Shown: piece by piece, positions 9,561 through 19,600 of the stretch
Position numbering within the stretch: the first letter of the stretch is position 1
Layout of the letters: every line of letters starts with the position of its first letter
Assembly (NCBI RefSeq): GCF_012927245.1
Contig: NZ_JABBGE010000011.1
Coordinates: 124,001-188,000 of the forward strand
Origin: Streptomyces sp. R302
GTDB taxonomy: Bacteria > Actinomycetota > Actinomycetes > Streptomycetales > Streptomycetaceae
Direction: 5' to 3'
DNA length: 64,000 nt
Position numbers and translations under genes: made by a program
Notes under the pieces: model-generated
Databases searched by the model: none
Told to the model about the DNA's origin: nothing
Seen by the model: only the letters and a program-made list of their open reading frames with translations

Positions 9561-9902
9561 GTGAACCAGCCCGTCGTCCTGGAGAAGGGCGCCGTCCCGC
9601 GCCGCGAGGGGCCGCCCCGGCTGCCCGCCCGGGCGGCGCTGGCCGCCGTGCCGGTGTTCAGCCTCGGCGTCCTCGGCTGGGTGCCCGCCCTCGTGCTCGC
9701 CCTGTACCGGGGGACCCGCGCGGACTGGCTGGCCGCGCTCCTCTTCACGGCGGTCTCGGTCGGCTGGTGCTTCCAGGTCGCGCTGACCCCCGTCGACACC
9801 TCCGGCGGCGCCTTCCTGCTCGACGTGCTGCTGCTCGCCGTCTCCACGGTGGGCGCGGCCGTGCACGTCCTGCTGGCGCGCGGGAAGGGACGGACCGCGT
9901 GA
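9561..9902 (+). CDS. Small hypothetical membrane protein (three helices)
   Basis: 113-residue protein I do not recognise by family. After a short basic N-terminus it has three hydrophobic segments: ALAAVPVFSLGVLGWVPALVLAL (read in parts, about residues 28-50), WLAALLFTAVSVGWCFQVAL (about 55-75) and FLLDVLLLAVSTVGAAVHVLL (about 82-105). It ends in a basic tail, GKGRT. The GTG at 9561 follows GAGAGGT. The stop overlaps the next start by 4 nt (GTGA), so it probably forms an operon with the BMP-like protein downstream. Confidence 0.75.
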   Translation: MNQPVVLEKGAVPRREGPPRLPARAALAAVPVFSLGVLGWVPALVLALYRGTRADWLAALLFTAVSVGWCFQVALTPVDTSGGAFLLDVLLLAVSTVGAAVHVLLARGKGRTA

Positions 9903-10513
9903 AGACCAGGCGTACGTGGCGCACCCGCGACCGGCGGACGGAGACCCGCTCCACCACTCCCGACGTGCTCGCGGCGGCGGCCGGGCTGCTGCGCGGCCGG
10001 GCCGGCTGGGCGGTCGCCTCGGTCCTCGTGGTGCTGCTCGGGCTGCTCGCGGCCCGGCTGGTCTCGGGCGCCCTCGACGACGACGGGGGCACGCCCCCGG
10101 ACACCCGGGCCCGGGCCTACGAGGACCGGGACGCCTGCCTCCTGACGGACGAGCGGGGCATCGTGTCCGGCGGGCCCGCCGCGCCCCTGTGGGAGGGCAT
10201 GCAGCGCGCGTCCGCGGACGGGCGGGTGCGGGTGACGTACGTGCCGGTGATGGGGGAGCGTACGGTGGCGAACGCGCGCCCGTTCCTCAACGGCCTGGTG
10301 CAGCGCGACTGCGAGATCGTCGTGGCCTCGGGCCCGGCGCAGGTGACGGCGGCGACGGAGGCCGCGGCGAAGAACGGCGGGGTCCGGTTCGTCGTGGTCG
10401 GCGAGGGTTCCGCTTCCGGTGAGGTGCCGGAGAACGTGACGCGGATCGCGGCGGGCGAGAAGGCCGGCGGCGAGGTCGAGGCGGCCGTGGCGCGGCTCGC
10501 GCGCGAGGACTGA
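9899..10513 (+). CDS. Membrane-tethered BMP/PnrA-like periplasmic-binding-fold protein, shortened
   Basis: 204-residue protein with an Arg-rich cytoplasmic start and one membrane helix (WAVASVLVVLLGLLAARLV, about residues 38-56). The outer part reads DACLLTDERGIVSGGPAAPLWEGMQRA (in parts), resembling the opening of basic-membrane-protein (BMP, PnrA-like) nucleoside-binding lipoproteins, then CEIVVASGPAQVTAATEAA and VRFVVVGEGSASG. Only about the first half of the two-lobed fold is present, so it is unlikely to be a normal transport receptor. No ABC transporter genes lie beside it. The start overlaps the previous stop (GTGA). A sensor or degenerate binding protein is possible. Family assignment is tentative. 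Confidence 0.7.
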   Translation: MKTRRTWRTRDRRTETRSTTPDVLAAAAGLLRGRAGWAVASVLVVLLGLLAARLVSGALDDDGGTPPDTRARAYEDRDACLLTDERGIVSGGPAAPLWEGMQRASADGRVRVTYVPVMGERTVANARPFLNGLVQRDCEIVVASGPAQVTAATEAAAKNGGVRFVVVGEGSASGEVPENVTRIAAGEKAGGEVEAAVARLARED

Positions 10514-10666
10514 CCTGGCCGGCGGGGGACAGAACCACGTCAAGCGGACCTTCCTTCTCCACTTTCTAAAGGCAAAGTAAAAAGAGGACCCCTGCGTCAC
10601 GTCTGCGATCGGCCATCAGGAAAGCTCGCGAGGCTTTGTAAGCAATCCGTAAGTAAAGGCCGACCC

Positions 10667-13600
10667 ATGAAGATACGCCGGGTCCGTGGCCCTCGCCTCT
10701 TTCCGCCAGGCCGAACTGGCAGACGCAGGCTGAGGGCTACGGCTCTTTCCACGCTCATCGCGTTCTTCCTCATGCTCACCACCGAGACGGCGATGGCCAC
10801 CGGAGCCGTCCTCGAACCGGTGCGCATGCCCGAGATGTCCCTCTCGGGCCTGTGGAAGTGGCTGAAGAGCGACGATCCCCTCGACACCCCCGACCAGCAG
10901 GGCGGCACCGCCCGCGGCAAGAGTCACAAGGCCTCCTCCGACGCCACCAGCGAGGACGGCGGCGCCGGACGCAAGCCCGGCAAGGGCAAGGGCCAGCTCG
11001 CGCCCTTCGAGCGCGAGACCGCCGACCCCGCCGAGACCCGCACCGGCAAGGCGCCGGGCGACGCCGAGAGCTTCGACGAGCGCACCAGCAGGCGCGACGC
11101 CAAGAAGTCCACGGCCACCTCGGACTACTACGTCAACGCCGACGGCTCCACCAGCGTCCGCCACTACACCGGCCGGACCAACTTCAAGACCGCCGACGGC
11201 ACCTGGAAGCCGATCGACACGACCCTGACCGAGGACAAGGACGGCCGCCTCCAGCAGACGGCCAACTCCCTCGACGTCGAGTTCGCGCCGACCGCCGCCG
11301 ACAAGGCGCTGGCCTCCGTCGACTTCGGCAAGGGCCGCACCCTGGCCTACGCCCTGCGGGACGCGGCGAAGACCGCGCCCGTCGTCGACGGGAACGGCAC
11401 CGTCACCTACGCCGGCGTCCTCCCCGACACCGACGTGCAGCTCGTGCCGCTCGCCGAGGGCTTCAAGGAGAACGTCGTCCTGCGCTCCCCGCGGGCCGCG
11501 AACTCCTGGACCTTCCCCCTCGACGTGAAGGGCCTCACCCCGCGCGTCACCGCCGACGGCGACGTCGAGTTCACCGACGCCGACGGGAAGGTCGCCGCGA
11601 CCATCCCGCACGCGTACATGGAGGACTCCAAGATCGACCCGCGCTCCGGCGACGCCGCCCAGTCGCGGAACGTCACCTACGAGCTCACCACCGTCGACGG
11701 CAAGCCGGCCCTGCGGATGACCGCCGACCGCGCCTGGCTCGACGACCCGGCGCGCGTCTACCCGGTGACCGTCGACCCGACGATCACCGCGTCGAACTCG
11801 ACGTACACGCAGAACACCATCGGCGGGGACCACTCCACCGAGACCCAGATCAAGGTCGGCTCGTACGACGCGGGCACGAACAAGACCAACTCGTTCCTGC
11901 AGTTCAGCACCCTCGGCAGCACGCTCGCCGGGCAGCGGGTCACCGCCGCCAGCCTGAACGTGTACGCCCTGTGGTCCTCGACCTGCTCCGCCCAGTCGTT
12001 CTCCGTCCACCCGATCACCCAGTCGTGGACGCCGTCCGGGGTCACCTCGTACCCCGGCCCGTCCTTCGGCTCGGCGATCGGCTCGGCCACCCCGGCGCCC
12101 GGAGCCTCCTGCTCCAACACCTCGGCCTCGACGAGCGTCGGCGTCAAGATGCCGGTGACGCTGTCGACCACCTGGTTCAACAACGTCGCCGCGGGCGCGG
12201 CCAACTACGGCCTCGCGCTCACCGCGCCGACCAACGACAACCTGCACTGGAAGAAGTTCCACTCGGACAACTCGGCGACCGCCGGCTACCGCCCGGCGCT
12301 GGTCCTGACCTACACGCCGAACACGGCGCCGCAGATCAACGCCCAGTACCCGCCGGCGAACTTCCAGGCCAACACCCTCCAGCCGGAGCTGCTGGTCTAC
12401 GCGAGCGACGCCGACAAGGGCCCGAACCCGCTCTCGTACACCTTCGAGGTCTACAACGACGCCGGCGCCCTGGTGGCGACCTCCGGCGCGATCGCGAAGA
12501 GCAGCTGGAAGGTGCCCGCGGGCAAGCTGAAGTGGTCGGAGACCTACGACTGGTACGTGGAGGCCAGTGACGGCATGGCGGCCGTCGTGGAGAGCAGCCG
12601 CTTCACCACGGCCGTGCCGCAGCCGCCGGTCACCTCCGGCCTGTCGATGAACACCGACGGCCACGAGTTCGACCCCTCGGACGGCAACTACACGACCGAG
12701 GACACCGACGCCGACGTGCCGGTCATCGGCCCGTCGCTGGAGATCGACCGCTCCTACAACAGCCTCGACCCGCGCGTGGACTCCGCGTTCGGCGCCGGCT
12801 GGTCGACGATCGCCGACATGAAGGCCGTCGAGGTCAAGGACGGCGCCGGGACGCTCACCAGCGTCATCATCACCTATCCGGGTGGTGAGCAGGTCGCCTT
12901 CGGCCGCAACTCCGACGGCACCTTCGTGCCCCCGCTGGGCCGCTACGCCCGCCTCGCGGCGGTCACCGGCGGCTACGCGCTCACGGACAAGGACTTCACG
13001 GAGTACGCCTTCAAGCAGGCGACCGCGAAGGCCGGCACCTACGCCCTGAGCACCATCAAGGACTACGCGGGCCGCACGGAGACCTTCACCTACGACGCGA
13101 ACAAGCGCCTGACGAGGATCACCAACGTCACGTCCAAGCGGAACCTGGGCCTCACCTGGTACCAGCCCGCCGGCGCGACCGCCTGGCACGTCCAGACCGT
13201 CTCCACCGACCAGGCCACCGTCGGGGACCCGAACTCGGTCCAGACCTGGCAGTACACCCACACCGGTGACCAGCTCACCAAGGTGTGCCCGCCGGCCGAC
13301 TGGTCGAAGTGCACCACCTACGCCTACGCGACCGGCAACCACTACCGCACCACGGTCCTGGACGCCGACCCGTTCGCGTACTGGCGCCTCGGCGAGACCT
13401 CCGGCACGGTGGCGAAGGACGCCATCGACGCCAACCAGGGCCAGTACAACGGCACGTACAAGAACGTGACGCTGGGCGGCACCGGCCCCCTCGCCGGCTC
13501 CACCCAGAAGGCCGCGACCTTCAACGGCACCACCTCGTACGTCGAGATGCCGTCCGCGCCGGGCGCCACGCCCTCGTACACGACGGTGTCGCTGTGGTTC

Positions 13601-16600
13601 AGGACGACCACCGCCGGCGGCGTCCTCTTCTACTACGGCGACAAGCCGCTGAGCGACCCCGACCCGGTCGCCAACACCACGAAGAACACCCCCGCGGTGT
13701 ACGTCGGCATGGACGGCAAGCTGCGCGGCTGCCTGGCGATGTCGCCCGGCTGCATGACGACGATCACCTCCACGCCGACCGTCACCGACGGGCAGTGGCA
13801 CAACGCCGTCCTGACCGGTGTCGCCAACAGCCAGACGCTGTACCTCGACGGCGCCGCCGTCGGCTCCCTCTCGGGCACCATCAACGACTGGGTGCAGCCC
13901 TACGTCTCGCTCGGCGCCGGTGTGAACACCGACGGCTGGCCGTCGATGAACCCGAACGACAAGCTCGGGCACTTCAACGGTCAGATGGCCGAGGTGGCGA
14001 TCTACTCCGAGCCGCTGTCGGCCGGCGTGATCTCCACGCAGTACCAGACCGCCAAGCGGTCCGCCGGACTGCTCCAGAAGATCACCACGCCCGGCCTGAA
14101 GACCCAGGCGTCGGTCGTCTACGACACCACCGACGACCGCGTCCTCCAGGCCACCGACGGCAACGGCGGCACCTGGAAGCTCAACCCGCCGACCATCACC
14201 GGCTCGTCCCAGGTCTACCGCTCCGCCGTCATGGGCTCCGCCCCGGCCGGCTACTGGCGCCTGGACGACACCCAGGGCGCGGCGCAGGCCGCGAACCAGG
14301 TGAACACCGGATTCGGCACGTACAACAACGTCGTCCAGGGCGCGCAGGGCCCGTTCGGCGCGGACGACGTGAGCGCGGCGACCTTCGACGGCTCGACCTC
14401 CTTCGTCGAGCTGCCGTACGGCCCGCTGCACGCCAAGGCCGACCGCTCGGTCGAGCTGTGGTTCAAGACGGCCAAGCCGGGCGTCATCATGAGCGACCAG
14501 AGCGTCGCCCCGAACAACCCCGGTGGCGTCACCGGCAGCTGGAGCGACCTGCTCTACGTCGGTGCCGACAACAAGCTGCACGGCCACTGGTGGTCGAGCA
14601 CCTGCAACGGCAACGCCACCCTCGGCTCCACGGGCACGGTGACGGACTCCAAGTGGCACCACGCCGTCCTGTCCGCCGCGGGCACCACCCAGACGCTGTA
14701 TCTGGACGGCGTCAAGCAGGGCACCTGCACCGGAGCGCCGAACGACCAGACGACGTCCCGGACGTTCGTCGGCGCCGGCTTCTCCAAGTGGTACAGCTCC
14801 CCGGGGGACGTCTCCTTCTTCACCGGCTCCCTCGCCGAGGTCGCGGTCCACGCCAAGGGCCTGACCGACGCGGACGTGGCCGCCCACTGGTCCGCCTACA
14901 AGGCCTCCTCCGGCATCGCGCCGGTGAAGACCGTCAAGCTGACCGACCCGACGGACAAGACCCTCACCTACGTGTACGACGCCGAGATGGGCAACCGCCT
15001 GCTCGCCGCGATCGACACCGGGGGCGCCCGCACCACCTACGGGTACGACACCGGCGGCTTCCTGCACACCGTCACGGACGCCAACGGCAACCGCTCGATC
15101 ACCGGCCACGACGTGCGCGGCAACGCGGTCTCCCAGACCACCTGCCAGAACACCGCGGCCAACAAGTGCTCGACGGAGTACTACACCTACTACCCGGATG
15201 CGACCACGGCCTTCCCGCCGATGGACCTGCGCAACGACCTGCTCCTCACCGAGCGCGACGGCCGTTCCTCGGGCCCGACGGACAACGCGTACCTGACCAG
15301 CTACAGCTACGACACCGGCGGCAACCTGCTGTCGGTGACCACGCCCCCCGTGGCCGGCCACCCCAACGGCCGGACCGCGACGACCACGTACACCACCGCC
15401 ACCACCCCGGCGGCGGAGGGCGGCACGGCCGTCGCGCCGGCGGGCCTCGTGGCGGAGGTCGTCACGCCGGGCGGCCGGAAGACCACGTACACCTACTACG
15501 CCAACGGCGACCTGGCCCGGATCACCGACGCCAACGGCGCCAAGGTCGAGTACACGTACGACAACCTGGGCCGTCGGATCTCCAAGAAGGAGATCTCGGA
15601 CGCGCACCCGGCCGGTCTCGTCACGAGCCAGACGTACGACAAGAACGACCAGGTCCTCACCGAGACGACACCGGCGGTCACCAACCGGGTCACCGGCGCG
15701 AAGCACCAGGCGCGGACCACCACGGCCTACGACCCCGACGGCAACATCCTGTCGCAGTCGGTCGCGGACCTCACCGGCGGTGACGCGGCACGCGTCACGT
15801 CGATGACGTACGACGCCCACAACCAGCTGGCGAGCCGGACGGACCCGGGCGGCGACACCACGTCGTTCGAGTACGACGCCTACGGCAACAAGGTGAAGGA
15901 GACCGACCCCGCGGGGACGGTCAACACCTACACCTACGACGGCGAGCAGCGACCGCTCACCACCAGCCTGCTCAACTACACCGGCGACCCGTACAACCCC
16001 TCGCCGCCGACCACCCTCGTCCAGGAGTCCCGGGCCTACGACCCGGCCGGCCGCCTCGCGTCGATCACCGACCCGATGGGCTGGCAGACGGCGTACACCT
16101 ACACCGACGACGGCCTGTCGGCCACCGTGGTCCGCAAGGACCCCGCGACCGGCAAGTCCTTCACGGAGCAGGCGAACACCTACGACGCCGCCGGCAACCT
16201 GATCGAGCAGATCACCAACGACGGGCAGACCCGCACCACCTTCACGGTGGACGCGGCCGACCGCACCGTCTCCGAGGTCCTCGACCCGGGCGGCCTCGCC
16301 CGGACCACGCAGACCGGCTACGACCCGGACGACAACGTGGTGACCGAGACGGACCGCGACCCGGCGACGGGTGACGTGTCCACCACGGACACCCGGTACG
16401 ACGCCCTGGGCAACATCACCGGCACCACCGTCCACGACGGCACCACGGCCCCGGTGGCCCGCTACAAGCTGGACGAGACCACGGGCTTCGGCCTCGCGGA
16501 CTCCTCCGGCGCGAACAACACCGGCAGCCACGGCACCGGCATGCACTGGAACACCGACCGGGGCGGCAGCGCCGTCTTCGACGGCAACGCCGACTCGTGG

Positions 16601-19600
16601 GCGCAGACCAGCGGCCCGGTGGTGAACACCAACGGCAGCTTCACGGTCTCCGCCTGGGTCAAGCTGGGCTCCACGGCCGCCAACCGGACCTTCGTCGCGC
16701 AGGACGGCAAGGAGGCCTCCGGCTTCCAGCTGTACTACTCGACCGGCTTCGGCTGGACCTTCAACCGGCACGCCACCGACACCTACGCCCCGGACATCGT
16801 GCGGGTCTCGTCGGGCACCGCCGCCGTCACCACCAACACCTGGACCCACCTCGTCGGCGTCTACGACCAGGCGAGCTCCAAGCTGCGCCTGTACGTGAAC
16901 GGCGTCGAGACCGGCACGGCCGCCACCTTCGGCACGCCGTGGGAGGCCACCGGCCCCCTCCAGATCGGCCGCCGCTGGTACAAGGGCGCGTACGGGGAGA
17001 ACCACCTCGGCGGCCTGGACGACGTCCAGGTCTACTCCGAGGCCCTCACCCCGGCGCAGGTCACCGCGCTCAAGGGCGGCACCCTGCCGGCCGCGGGCAG
17101 CTCGGTCCGCACGACGAGCTGGAAGCTGGACCAGCGGGGTCTGCCGGTGTCCCAGACGGACACCGCGGGCAACGTCACCGACTACGGGTACGACGAGTTC
17201 GGCCAGCAGACGTCGGTCACCGAGCCGGCCGTGATGGCGGAGCAGAACGGCGGGACCCCGGTCTCCGTCCGGCCCGTCACGATGACCGGCTACAACACCT
17301 TCGGCGAGCCGACGGAGTCCTCGGACCCGCTCGGCAACGTGGTGACGACGGCGTACGACGCCGAGGGCCAGGAGTCCTCGATCACCACGCCGGAGTACCT
17401 CGCGCCCGGTGCCACCGCACCGATCACGGCCACGTCCTACAACGAGTACAACAAGCTCGGGCAGGTCACGGCCGAGGTCGACCCGCTCGGCAACCGCACC
17501 ACGTACGCGTACACGCAGCTGGGCGACCTGGCCTCGGTCACCGAGCCCGGCGGCGGCACCACCAAGTACACCTACGACGCCAACGGCGACCAGCTGTCGG
17601 CCACCCGTCCGAACGGCGCCCGCCAGGAGTCGACCTACGACTACCTGGGCCGCGAGCTGACCAGCACGGACATCGTGCGCCAGCCCACGCAGCGGGCCTA
17701 CACGGCGATCAACGAGTACAACGCGCCGGGCGGCGAGCTGTCCCGCGTGGTCTCGCCGCAGGGCGTCGCGGAGTCGTACAAGTACAACGCCGTGGGTGAG
17801 GTCACCGAGGTCACGGACAGCGCGGGCAAGGTCTCGCGCTTCACCTACGACATGGACGGCCAGCCGCTCACGGTCACCGAGCCCGACGGCACCGGCACCC
17901 GCAACACGTACGACGGTTACGGCCAGCTGGTGAAGACGGAGGACCTGGACGCGACGGGTGCCGTGCTGCGCACGGCCCGGACCGGTTACGACCGGGCCGG
18001 GAACATGGTCTCGGCGACCGACCACCGCGGTCACACCAAGACCTTCACGTACGACGCCTCGGGTCTGATCACCAAGGTCGTCGAGCCGGTCTCCGCGACC
18101 GAGTCGATCACCACGACCTACGGGTACGACGCGGCGGGCAACCGGACCCGCTTCACCGACGGACGGGGCAACCCGTTCCTGACGACGTACAACACGTGGG
18201 GTCTGCCGGAGAACCAGATCGAGCCGTCGACCCCGGCGCATCCGGCCCTCGCGGACCGGACGTTCACGGCCGTCTACGACGGCGGCGGCCGGATCAAGGA
18301 GTCGCGTTCCCCGGGCGGGGTCACGGTCTCCTTCGCGTACGACGTGAAGAGCCGCCTGGTCCGCCAGTCGGGTACGGGTGCGGAGGCCACCACGGCCGAC
18401 CACACGTACAGCTACGACGCCGACGACCGGCTCACGGAGGTCGCGGGGCTCGGCACGGAGAAGAACACCTTCTCCTACGACGACCGCGGTCTGCTCCTGT
18501 CGGCGAACGGCCCGTCGGGCGCCTCGTCCTTCGCGTACGACGGTGACGGCGGGATGACCTCCCGCACCGACGCCTCGGGCACGTCGACCTTCGGCTACGA
18601 CACCGCCGGGCGTCTGAAGACGCTCAACGACGGTGCCACCGGCTCGACGGCGACGTACGGCTACGACGTCAACAGCAACGTGACGTCGATCGACTACGGC
18701 ACGGGCAAGGCGAAGCGCAGCCTCGGCTACGACAAGCTCGAACGCCCGGTCAGCGACACGCTGACCTCGCCGACGGGCAAGACGCTCGCGTCCTTCACCT
18801 ACGGGTGGGACGCGAACGACAACCTGACGTCGAAGACGACGACGGGTCTCACCGGCTCGACGGCCAACACGTACACGTACGACTGGGCCGACCGCGTCAC
18901 GTCCTGGAACAACGGGACGACGACCGAGGCCTACGGCTACGACGCGTCCGGCAACCGGACCCGGGTGGGTGGCGACACCTACACCTACGACGCCCGGAAC
19001 CGGCTCACGTCGGACGGCCACAGCGCCTACACGTACACCGCGCGCGGCACGCTGAGCTCGGTGACGGACGAGGCCAGCCGCGTCACGAACATGAAGGTGG
19101 ACGCCTTCAACCGGGTGATCCAGGAGGGCAACCGCACCTACGCCTACGACGGTCTCGACCGGATCCTCAACGCCAAGGACGAGACGGGCAGCGCGCTCTA
19201 CTCGTTCCAGTACGCGGGCGCCGGCAACGACGTGGCCTCGGACGGCGTCACGTCCTACAGCCGCGACGCGGCGGGCGGCCTGGTCGGCGTGAAGACGGCG
19301 GCCTCGGCGGTCCTCGCCCTGACGGACCTGCACACCGACGTGGTGGCGCAGTTCACCACCACGGGCGAGGCGCTCACCGGTTCCACGACGTACAGCCCCT
19401 TCGGCAAGGTCCTCCAGACCGCCGGAATGGCGGGTGCGCTCGGCTACCAGTCCGGCTGGACCGACCCGGCCACGGCCAAGGTCAACATGGCCGCGCGCTG
19501 GTACTCGCCGGAGACCGGCCAGTTCAACAGCCGCGACACCGTCGGCCTCGACGGGATCCCCAGCTCGATCACGGCGAACCGGTACGCGTACGCGGACGGC

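Noticed and set aside
4128..9866. A 1912-codon minus-strand open frame opposite mfd and its neighbours.
   Set aside because: Low-complexity Arg/Gly/Asp/Leu text without any recognisable domain; mfd on the plus strand has all helicase motifs.
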